A stretch of 28,676 bases of DNA from JASLBX01 sp035762665. GTDB lineage: Bacteria; Actinomycetota; Actinomycetes; Jiangellales; Jiangellaceae. Numbering within the stretch: position 1 is the first letter of the stretch; each line of letters begins with the position of its first letter. The DNA is taken from contig DASTNZ010000158.1 of the NCBI GenBank assembly GCA_035762665.1, positions 1-28,676 of the forward strand, given 5' to 3'. Positions 22,090 through 28,676 of the stretch are shown in pieces. The position numbers and the translations under genes are program-made. The notes beneath the pieces were generated by a model. The model worked only from the letters and a program-made list of their open reading frames with translations. It was not told the origin of the DNA and ran no database searches.

Positions 22090-22156
22090 CGCGCCAGGCT
22101 ACGCCGGCCCGCTGCGTCGCCACCTTCACGCGACTGTGGGTGTGCTGGCCCATTCG

Positions 22157-22187
22157 TTGACGGCAATTGATAGGGATGCTGTATTTT
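22157..22187 (+). promoter_or_regulatory. Consensus-like sigma-A promoter in the intergenic region
   Basis: TTGACG (22157-22162) is followed after 17 bp by TGTATT (22180-22185); TATTTT at 22182-22187 is an alternative -10 at 19 bp. This is the most consensus-like -35/-10 pair I found in the window. It points away from the SGNH gene and towards the 3' end of the histidine kinase gene, which is on the other strand. Confidence 0.45.
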
Positions 22188-22221
22188 GCGCGCCTTCCTC
22201 CACAAGGATGAACTGAGTCCC

Positions 22222-22290
22222 GTGACGATCCACAGTCTGTGGGAAGCGCGGGGCGACTTGCTGTTGGGACGAAGTAAGTTCCCACACTGA
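22222..22290 (+). CDS. Possible 22-residue peptide ORF
   Basis: GTG 22222 to TGA 22288-22290 encodes 22 residues beginning MTIHSLWEARG and ending GRSKFPH. It lies about 30 bp downstream of the consensus-like promoter at 22157-22187. A two-codon ORF (ATG-AAC-TGA, 22208-22216) precedes it. The ribosome-binding site is weak. I do not recognise the peptide and there are no modification genes nearby. It may be a real microprotein, a leader peptide or chance. Confidence 0.25.
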   Translation: MTIHSLWEARGDLLLGRSKFPH

Positions 22291-22311
22291 AATCGAGGAC
22301 CGGTTAAGGAG

Positions 22312-24096
22312 TCACTCCAACGGTATGACTCCCGCCACTCGCACACCCCCGCCAGGAGAGGCATGCACGTCGAGCAGTCCACCCACCGCGCCGAGTCGGT
22401 CGCTCATGTTGATGAATCCGTGGCCCGAGACCCAAGCGCCGAGTGCAGGCTCAATGCCGACGCCATTATCAGCCACCTCGAACCGGAGTGATCCCGGGTC
22501 CTCCCAAACCCGCAACGTCGCGGACGCACCCATCCCGGCGTGCTTGCCGGCGTTCTGCAGCGCCTCCAGGCAGCAGAAGTAGACTGCGGTTTCGACCTGC
22601 GCAGGGTAACGGCCCACGCCAACGATCTCGACATCGGTGGGCAGCCCGGCCCGCGCTGCGGCCGCGGGAAGCGCCTCACAAAGCCCTCCCGAGGCCAAAA
22701 GAGGGGGAAAGATGCCGTGAGCGAGTGCGCGCAAGGCCTGAATCGTGTCCTGCACGTCGGTCTTCAGTTCATCGAGCACGGCGAGGGCATCTGCAGGGTC
22801 GTCCTCGACCGCGTCACGCACCACGCGCAGTTTCACCGCGATCGCGACGAGATGCTGTTGGGCGCCGTCGTGGAGATCGCGCTCAAGTCGACGGCGCTCC
22901 GCGTCGCCGGCCGCCACAATCCTGGCCCGAGATTCACGGACATCGGCCAGCCGTGCAAGCAGGCTGGCATGCAATGCGGCATTCTCCAGTGCTAGTGCAC
23001 TGGCCGCCAGCGCGGAGGTAACTAGCTCGCGGTGATGGACGGCCGATGGGTCGGCCAGCACTATGGCTAAGGGACCCCCGCTCCGATCGGTCACCTTCAG
23101 CGCCAGTCGCTTCCCTGAATCCACCTCGGAGGACGGCCGACCTTCGACGTCGATGTACTCGGCGAGGTCAGCCGACCAGAACAGCACGGTGAGGGAACGG
23201 TCGGCCATCGTTCGTCGCAGCGCATTCTGCACTTCAGCGGGTTCGGCCGCAGCAGTCACGCGCAGCACCAGGTCCGCCACCCGAAGGCGAGCCAGACGCC
23301 GCCGCAGGGCCGCAAGCAGCAGCGCGGCCGCGATAACAAGCAGAGCCACGCGTTCCAGCCAGCGAAGCGGCGCGTGGTAAGCGCCGATGTCTGCCACAAG
23401 ATTGCTGAGGACGACGACCGCGGCTGCTGAGGTGGCGAGATACACTGGCAAATAAATCTGCCGATCCATGCCTCTGGTACGCACGACGCGTAGCGTCATC
23501 AAGACCAGGAACCCAGCGCCAAACGCAGCTGACCCCCACTCCAGCGCCCGCAGCGCGAAGCTGTTCAACTCATAGTTAGGCAGCCAAAGCGGCCATTGGG
23601 CCGAGTCGTAGCCACTGACTCCTCTCGGAGGCCACGTGAAGACGGCAACCGCCTGCCAGATGACCAGCCAGGCCACGACGACGAAAATGAACGCGCGTCC
23701 GTACCCGCGCTCGAGTCTGCGCTCCGGGTAGCGCAGCAGAACGAGGCCCAAACAGACCCACGGTAGATAATTGGCAAGCGTCAAGAGCAGCGCGACGCCG
23801 GTACTGCTGACCAGCGGCCCGAGTTGGGAGAGCCAGTACCCCACGCCAAAGGCCGCCATCAGCGCACCGTTCACGCGCTGGCCGCTCTCCAACATCACGA
23901 AGCTCCCGACGGCGACGAAGGCGGCGCCGACGAGGGCGCCTTGCCAGGTCGCGCGTTCGCTTAGGAGGGGGCCCAGTTGGGCACGCAACACGCCAGCGGT
24001 GAACAGGGCCACGAAGGAGATGCCGAATAGCACCGCCATTCCGCGCCGAACGTGCGGCCACGAGACCGCATCATGACGCATCATGATTGGAGCCAC
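22312..24096 (-). CDS. Orphan NarL-type sensor histidine kinase
   Basis: This 594-residue membrane kinase has an N-terminal sensor region with about eight transmembrane segments (residues 20-265), a GAF-like linker, and a HisKA_3 domain with AERRRLERDLHDGAQQHLVA; the His in RDLHDG is the phospho-acceptor. The HATPase domain has ALQNAGKHA and VADNGVGIEPA (N and G1 boxes) and GHGFINMSDRLGAVGG near the end. HisKA_3 kinases normally pair with a LuxR-type response regulator, but none lies next to this gene. GTG 24096 is the first start; ATG 24084 or 24081 are alternatives. The DNA on both sides is gene-poor. Confidence 0.9.
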   Translation of the reverse strand: MAPIMMRHDAVSWPHVRRGMAVLFGISFVALFTAGVLRAQLGPLLSERATWQGALVGAAFVAVGSFVMLESGQRVNGALMAAFGVGYWLSQLGPLVSSTGVALLLTLANYLPWVCLGLVLLRYPERRLERGYGRAFIFVVVAWLVIWQAVAVFTWPPRGVSGYDSAQWPLWLPNYELNSFALRALEWGSAAFGAGFLVLMTLRVVRTRGMDRQIYLPVYLATSAAAVVVLSNLVADIGAYHAPLRWLERVALLVIAAALLLAALRRRLARLRVADLVLRVTAAAEPAEVQNALRRTMADRSLTVLFWSADLAEYIDVEGRPSSEVDSGKRLALKVTDRSGGPLAIVLADPSAVHHRELVTSALAASALALENAALHASLLARLADVRESRARIVAAGDAERRRLERDLHDGAQQHLVAIAVKLRVVRDAVEDDPADALAVLDELKTDVQDTIQALRALAHGIFPPLLASGGLCEALPAAAARAGLPTDVEIVGVGRYPAQVETAVYFCCLEALQNAGKHAGMGASATLRVWEDPGSLRFEVADNGVGIEPALGAWVSGHGFINMSDRLGAVGGLLDVHASPGGGVRVAGVIPLE

Positions 24097-24896
24097 CCCA
24101 ATACGCCGCCTTCAGATGCATCCACAGGAACCGGGGAACCACCCCATGACTTGCGGCACGACCTACGAGAAGTCTGATCGTCTGCCGTGAGCTTTGCTGA
24201 GGGTAAATGGAACAGGCAGCGACAAAGGGCCAGCTCCGCGAGCTGTATCGTCATTCGCCCATCCGGGTCAATCGGGACTGACGTACGGACTCCGTTGGGA
24301 AACCCGTGACAGGTGACCTGACGGGGTGAGTCGCGCGGCCATTGTCGACGCCAACGTCGGCTACCTCGAACTACCCGCGCCGCCACACTCCCTTGCCACA
24401 CTGCACCGTCGTAGACCTGTAGGACGGACCCTGGCACGGCACGCACCGGCGCGGTCCCTTGCTCTACCGGCGGTAGACATCCGACACCCGACACCGCAGC
24501 CACGTGATCGTTCCCACGCCTTCGGGGCGGCCTCCGCTGTAAGAACCCCGGGCCTGCCATAGCGCACCCCTCCCGCCCTCCGTACGACCAGGTCCTCCTC
24601 GGCCGGAGTCGAAGATCGTGAGGATGGTTAGCGGTCCGGCAAGACATGGCACCATCGCACCGGCCACGGCTCGTGAGTGCAAGGGTGCCACCCTGGTCAT
24701 TATCGCTGGTGCCAGGCACACCTCTAAACCACCTGCCGGCACCATGGTGGCGGATGCGCCGCCCGGAGGAGCCTGACTCGCAAGAGCGACTGTCAAAGTT
24801 GGTCCTGCGCGGATGAGCTTTCAGTCAGCAATGTTCCGCGAGATCAGACGGGAGCCTGAGGTGGGCGAGGCTGGGTGCGATTCGTGCAGACGGTAG
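24097..24896. other. 800-bp stretch without a supportable gene
   Basis: No frame here shows the third-position G+C bias of the neighbouring genes, and no translated segment resembles a protein I know. The stretch presumably holds the promoter of the histidine kinase gene (a TTGACC-like -35 is visible on the minus strand near 24270). It also contains several GGTGCC/GGCACC motifs clustered at 24645-24750. With the adjacent decayed gene, it looks like degenerate sequence. Confidence 0.5.
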
Positions 24897-25265
24897 GTGA
24901 CCGACGACGGCCAGCGACTACGCGCCCTCAATGAAGTGTTTATCGGCAGTCAGTCACATCAGACGGCCCGAGACAACCTGTCGGTGAGCCGGCGGCCAGA
25001 GCGCCAGGCGTCATCCGGCATCATCGTGTCAACGGGGACAGGCGCGACCGTGTGGTGTCGGTCGATCTGGCGGGAACGCAAGAGCCGCATCGTCCTCCCT
25101 GAACGGACAGAAAGCCGTCTCGCGTGGTTTGTGCGTGAGGCGTAGCCCTCGCCGGTTACGGGTACCACGCTCGTGCAAGGGGAGCTCGTCCACGACCGTC
25201 TGATCGTAACGAGTGAAGCGGACCGGCTTGTCGTGTTCGGCGACGGCATCGAGGCTGATTCCCGG
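24897..25265 (+). pseudogene. Decayed NAD-kinase-like gene, C-terminal remnant
   Basis: One frame reads DDGQRLRALNEVFIGSQSHQ, then PERQASSGIIVSTGTGATVW, then LAWFVREA, an in-frame TAG (25143-25145), then PSPVTGTTLVQGELV and EADRLVVFGDGIEAD. These segments in this order resemble the C-terminal half of NAD(+)/NADH-kinase-like proteins of actinobacteria (STGTGATGW and VFGDGIEAD motifs). The TAG falls where I expect Trp in intact relatives (EAWPSP), so a single TGG-to-TAG change would explain it. The N-terminal half is missing, an upstream TAG abuts the remnant, and the C-terminus loses similarity after 25265. Confidence 0.6.
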
Positions 25266-25316
25266 ATAGCCGGGCCGGATCCGCCGTTGATCAAGGCGAC
25301 GCGAAGGCCTCGCCCG

Positions 25317-25493
25317 CTACTCGTCTTCGTCGTCGTACCGGGCGAGGAAGGTGGCCAGTCGCTCGACGGGCGTCTCGAACTCGGGATTGAGATCGACGAA
25401 CTCCCGGAGCTTCTCCGCAATCCAGGCCAGGGTTACGGCCTCGTCTCCGCGACGGCCGTCCAGTTCCTCGATACCGCGATCGGTGAAGTACAT
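25317..25493 (-). CDS. DUF6104 family microprotein
   Basis: A 58-residue acidic protein begins MYFTDRGIEELDGRRGDEAV and ends with an acidic tail, ARYDDEDE. The middle, LAWIAEKLREFVDLNPEFE followed by TPVERLATFLARL-like sequence, matches the DUF6104 family, a small actinobacterial protein of unknown function that I also associate with kgd in Streptomyces. It starts only 6 bp after the kgd stop and should be cotranscribed with it. It may be a small partner or regulator of the oxoglutarate dehydrogenase complex, which is inference. Confidence 0.85.
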   Translation of the reverse strand: MYFTDRGIEELDGRRGDEAVTLAWIAEKLREFVDLNPEFETPVERLATFLARYDDEDE

Positions 25494-25499
25494 CAGCGC

Positions 25500-28400
25500 C
25501 TACGCGAATGCCTGGTCCAGCAACTCACGGTGCTCGGCCTGGTGCTGCGAGATCGAACCGACGGCTGGGGCCGAACTCTCGGATCGCGAGACCACGATGA
25601 ACGAGCGCCCATCCAGGTGCGGCGGCAGGTTCAGCGCCATGAACGGCCACGCCCCCATGTTCCGCGGCTCGTCCTGCACCCAGCGCACCTCACGCAGTGA
25701 CGGGTACCGGTTCAACTCGGCAGCGAGCTGCGCTGCCGGCAGCGGGTAGAGCTGCTCGACCGGCACGATCGCCGTCCGGGCGTCGGACCGCTTCTCGCGC
25801 TCGGCCCGCAACTCCCACACGATCTTGCCGCTGCACAGCAGGATTCGCTCGACCGACGAGGCCGTGACGTCGGCATCGCCGATCACCGGCCGGAATACCG
25901 ACTCGCCAGTCAGGTCCGCCGGCATCGAGGTCGCCCGCTTGTTCCGGAGCATCGACTTCGGGGTGAAGACGATGAGCGGCTTGTGCGCGGCGGACAGCGA
26001 CTGAAGCCGTAGCAGGTGGAAGTACGAGGCGGGGGTCGACGGCTGGGCGATCCGCATCGCATCGCCAGCGGCCAGGGTCAAAAACCGCTCGATACGGCCG
26101 GATGAGTGGTCCGGGCCTTGTCCCTCGTAGCCGTGTGGCAGCAGCAGCACCACGCCGGAGAGCTGACCCCACTTCGCCTCGCCGGCCGCGATGAACTCGT
26201 CGATGATCGTCTGGGCGCCGTTGGCGAAGTCGCCGAACTGAGCCTCCCACAGCACCAGCGCCTCGGGCCGGGCCACCGAGTAGCCGTACTCGAAGCCCAT
26301 CGCGGCGAACTCGGACAGCAGCGAGTCGTACACATAGAACTTCGCCTGGTTCTCGTCCAGGTGCTGCAGCGGGATGTGCGGATCGCCGCTCACACGGTCG
26401 ACCACGGCGGCGAACCGCTGCACGAACGTACCCCGCCGGCTATCTTGCCCGGCCAGGCGCACCGGACGGCCCTCGAGCAGCAGTGAGCCGAATGCCGCGA
26501 TCTCGGCCGTCCCCCAGTCCATCGGACCCTCGGTCAACATGGCCGCGCGGCGCTGCAGCTGCGGCATGACCTTGGGATGCACAGTGAAACCTTCGGGCAG
26601 GCTGGTGTGTACCTCGGCGATGCGCTTGAGGGTCTCCTCTGTGACGCTCGTCGTAACCGCGCCGACCCGCTCGGGCTTTTCCGGGTAGGACGGAACCGAC
26701 ACGAACGGTTCTGGCTCGACGTCCTTCTGGCGGGTTTCGGCGAACGCCCGCTCCAGCTCGGCCTGAAAGTCGCGCAGTGCCTGCTCGGCCTCCTCGACCG
26801 TGATGTCGCCGCGCCCGATCAGCGCCTCGACATACAGCTTGCGCGGTGAACGCTTCTGCTGGATCAGGTCGTACATCAGCGGCTGGGTGAACGACGGGTC
26901 GTCACCCTCGTTGTGACCGCGGCGCCGGTAGCAGATCAGGTCGATCACGACGTCCTTGTTGAACGCTTGGCGGAACTCGAAGGCCAGTCGCGCGACCCTG
27001 ACGCACGCCTCCGGGTCATCGCCGTTCACGTGGAAGATCGGGGCTTGCACCATCCGCGCGACGTCAGTGGAGTACATCGACGAGCGAGCATGGCTCGGCG
27101 GGGTGGTGAACCCGACCTGGTTGTTCACCACGACGTGGACGGTGCCGCCTGTGCGGTAGCCGCGCAGCTGGGAGAGGTTGAGCGTTTCGGCAACCACTCC
27201 CTGGCCGGCGAACGCAGCGTCGCCGTGGACGAGCACTGGAAGCACGGGGAACTCCTCGCCGCGGTCCAGGATGTCCTGCTTGGCCCGAGCTACACCCTCC
27301 AGCACGGGGTTGACCGCCTCGAGGTGGCTGGGGTTGGCCGTAAGCGACACCTTGACGCTCAAGCCATCGCGTGCGCTGAACTCGCCGTCGGCGCCGAGGT
27401 GGTACTTGACATCACCGGTGCCCTGGACGGTCCGCGGGTCGATGTTGCCCTCGAACTCCCGGAAGATCTGGCCGTAGCTCTTGCCGACGATGTTGGCGAG
27501 TACGTTGAGCCGGCCACGGTGGGCCATGCCTATCGCGACCTCCTCCAGCCCGTCGCCGGCGGCGGCCTGGCAGATCTCGGCGAGCACCGGGATTATCGAC
27601 TCGCCACCCTCGAGCGAGAACCGCTTCTGGCCGACGTACTTGGTCTGCAGGAATGTCTCGAAGGCTTCCGCCTGGCTCAGCTTGTGCAGGATCCGCAGTT
27701 GCTCGTCCTTGGCAGTGCGCTCGACGGGACGTTCGACCCGCTGCTGGATCCACCGCCGCTGCTCGGGCTCCTGGATGTGCATGTATTCGATGCCGACCGT
27801 CCGGCAGTACGCGTTGCGCAGCACGCCCAGGATGTCGCGCAGCAGCATGAGCCTCTTGTTGCCGCCGAACGACCCCGTCGCGAACTCGCGGTCGAGGTCC
27901 CACAGCGTCAGGCTGTGCGTTGTGACGTCGAGGTCCGGGTGGCTGCGCTGCTTGTACTCGAGCGGATCAGTGTCGGCCATCAGGTGGCCGCGCACCCGGT
28001 AAGCGTGGATCAGTTCCAGGACGCGGGCCTGCCTGCTGACCTCGTCGTCGTGGCTGACCGGCGTGTCGCTGGCCCAGCGGATCGGCTCGTACGGTATCCG
28101 CAGAGCGTGGAACAGTTCGTCGTAGAACTCGTCGTCGCCGAGCAGCAATCCGTGAACCACGCGCAGGAACTCACCGGACTGCGCACCCTGGATGATGCGG
28201 TGGTCGTAGGTGCTGGTCAGCGTCATGGTCTTGGAGACGCCGAGGCGCGCCATCGTCTCGGGGGCGGCGCCCTGGAACTCGGCCGGGTACTCCAGCGAGC
28301 CGACACCGATGATCGTCCCCTGGCCTCTCATCAGCCGCGGCACGGAGTGGACGGTGCCGATCGTGCCCGGGTTGGTCAGGCTTATCGTCGTGCCGGCGAA

Positions 28401-28676
28401 GTCATCGATGGCCAGCTTGCCGTTGCGGGCGCGTCTGATCAGATCCTCGTAGGCTGCCCAGAACTCGGCGAAGTCGAGGGTCTCGGCCGTCTTGATGCTC
28501 GGCACCACAAGCTGGCGGGTGCCGTCGGGCTTCTTCAGGTCGATCGCCAGCCCGAGGTTGACGTGCTCCGGCTTGACCAGCATCGGCTTGCCGTCGACCT
28601 CGTCGTACGAATAGTTCATCTCCGGCATCTTGGCCAGCGCCTTGACCAGGGCATAGCCGATGATGTGGGTGAACGA
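25500..28676 (-). CDS. kgd: Multifunctional 2-oxoglutarate decarboxylase/dehydrogenase E1-E2 (5' end outside window)
   Basis: This is the actinobacterial fusion that combines an E2o-like succinyltransferase catalytic domain with a complete ThDP-dependent E1o, linking 2-oxoglutarate to succinyl-CoA or succinic semialdehyde in the TCA cycle. The 1058 visible residues begin inside the acyltransferase domain (FTHIIGYALVKALAKMPEMN, then YDHRIIQGAQSGEFLR). The E1o part follows: GMAHRGRLNVLANIVGKSYG, HGDAAFAGQGVVAETLNLSQ, YRRRGHNEGDDPSFTQP and, near the end, VRWVQDEPRNMGAWPFM. The frame is open to base 28676, so roughly the first 200 residues (lipoyl-less N-terminus and linker) are cut off. An FHA-domain regulator (GarA/OdhI) usually controls this enzyme; none is in the window. 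Confidence 0.97.
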   Translation of the reverse strand, partial: SFTHIIGYALVKALAKMPEMNYSYDEVDGKPMLVKPEHVNLGLAIDLKKPDGTRQLVVPSIKTAETLDFAEFWAAYEDLIRRARNGKLAIDDFAGTTISLTNPGTIGTVHSVPRLMRGQGTIIGVGSLEYPAEFQGAAPETMARLGVSKTMTLTSTYDHRIIQGAQSGEFLRVVHGLLLGDDEFYDELFHALRIPYEPIRWASDTPVSHDDEVSRQARVLELIHAYRVRGHLMADTDPLEYKQRSHPDLDVTTHSLTLWDLDREFATGSFGGNKRLMLLRDILGVLRNAYCRTVGIEYMHIQEPEQRRWIQQRVERPVERTAKDEQLRILHKLSQAEAFETFLQTKYVGQKRFSLEGGESIIPVLAEICQAAAGDGLEEVAIGMAHRGRLNVLANIVGKSYGQIFREFEGNIDPRTVQGTGDVKYHLGADGEFSARDGLSVKVSLTANPSHLEAVNPVLEGVARAKQDILDRGEEFPVLPVLVHGDAAFAGQGVVAETLNLSQLRGYRTGGTVHVVVNNQVGFTTPPSHARSSMYSTDVARMVQAPIFHVNGDDPEACVRVARLAFEFRQAFNKDVVIDLICYRRRGHNEGDDPSFTQPLMYDLIQQKRSPRKLYVEALIGRGDITVEEAEQALRDFQAELERAFAETRQKDVEPEPFVSVPSYPEKPERVGAVTTSVTEETLKRIAEVHTSLPEGFTVHPKVMPQLQRRAAMLTEGPMDWGTAEIAAFGSLLLEGRPVRLAGQDSRRGTFVQRFAAVVDRVSGDPHIPLQHLDENQAKFYVYDSLLSEFAAMGFEYGYSVARPEALVLWEAQFGDFANGAQTIIDEFIAAGEAKWGQLSGVVLLLPHGYEGQGPDHSSGRIERFLTLAAGDAMRIAQPSTPASYFHLLRLQSLSAAHKPLIVFTPKSMLRNKRATSMPADLTGESVFRPVIGDADVTASSVERILLCSGKIVWELRAEREKRSDARTAIVPVEQLYPLPAAQLAAELNRYPSLREVRWVQDEPRNMGAWPFMALNLPPHLDGRSFIVVSRSESSAPAVGSISQHQAEHRELLDQAFA

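Noticed and set aside
22208..22216. Two-codon ORF ATG-AAC-TGA as a regulatory minimal ORF
   Set aside because: Too short to test from sequence, and the ribosome-binding site is too close; left as a note to the 22-codon ORF.
24081..24719. 212-codon minus-strand frame upstream of the histidine kinase
   Set aside because: Composition rich in Arg, Ser and Cys with no known motif, overlaps the kinase start, and codon bias does not match neighbouring genes.
24645..24750. Cluster of GGTGCC/GGCACC motifs, possible recombination or attachment site
   Set aside because: The repeats are short and irregular, no integrase or tRNA is nearby, and such 6-mers are frequent at this G+C content.
24959..25420. 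Minus-strand 153-codon frame
   Set aside because: Very Ser/Arg-rich, overlaps the pseudogene and the DUF6104 gene in another frame, no motif or start signal.
25173..25700. Plus-strand frame running from the pseudogene into kgd
   Set aside because: Only its first 30 residues resemble the NAD-kinase-like remnant; the rest is antisense to the DUF6104 and kgd genes.

Overview
This window is chromosomal DNA of a high-G+C actinomycete (Actinomycetota). The evidence is a WhiB protein, a SigR/RsrA pair of the mycothiol-linked type, nickel superoxide dismutase with its SodX protease, a PdtaS-type histidine kinase, the fused oxoglutarate decarboxylase/dehydrogenase (Kgd) and many leaderless start codons. 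The species cannot be fixed from sequence alone; a Jiangellales- or Propionibacteriales-like organism would fit.

Layout. (1) 1-4048: the 3' end of the large ribosomal-protein cluster, rpsM(partial)-rpsK-rpsD-rpoA-rplQ-truA, with strong RNA hairpins in the rpsD/rpoA, rpoA/rplQ and rplQ/truA gaps. (2) 4217-6746: a secreted 5'-nucleotidase-like metallophosphatase and an alpha/beta hydrolase. (3) 6753-9258: thiol-stress sigma factor sigR with anti-sigma rsrA, a 24-residue ribosomal protein gene (bL37, opposite strand), a DUF5317 membrane protein, and a biotin/lipoyl carrier protein overlapping a hotdog thioesterase. (4) 9284-14715: an accessory block with a lysyl oxidase homologue, GNAT acetyltransferase, membrane microprotein, GlxA-type regulator, IlvG-like ThDP enzyme and DUF2785 protein. 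(5) 14782-19398: pdtaS, whiB1, a YegS-type lipid kinase, a membrane protein, and a SigB/SigF-type sigma factor with its RsbW-like anti-sigma factor. (6) 19418-22089: a very large perfect inverted repeat, divergent sodN/sodX, a quinone-oxidoreductase-like MDR protein and an SGNH hydrolase. (7) 22090-25316: an intergenic stretch with a consensus promoter and a possible 22-codon ORF, an orphan NarL-type histidine kinase, and about 1.2 kb of largely non-coding DNA holding a decayed NAD-kinase-like gene. (8) 25317-28676: a DUF6104 microprotein gene 6 bp downstream of kgd, which runs off the window end.

How it fits together. Regions 3 and 5 share their gene set with the Mycobacterium tuberculosis sigH-rshA-TB7.3-pdtaS-whiB1-Rv3218 locus. 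This looks like an old stress-regulation neighbourhood (redox sigma factor, Fe-S WhiB, two-component sensor, lipid kinase) into which region 4 was inserted. The general-stress sigma module and Ni-SOD next to it extend the stress theme. At least ten genes here show a TANNNT -10 hexamer 6-8 nt upstream of the start codon, so leaderless translation appears common. No tRNA, rRNA, CRISPR array, intact insertion sequence or prophage was seen.
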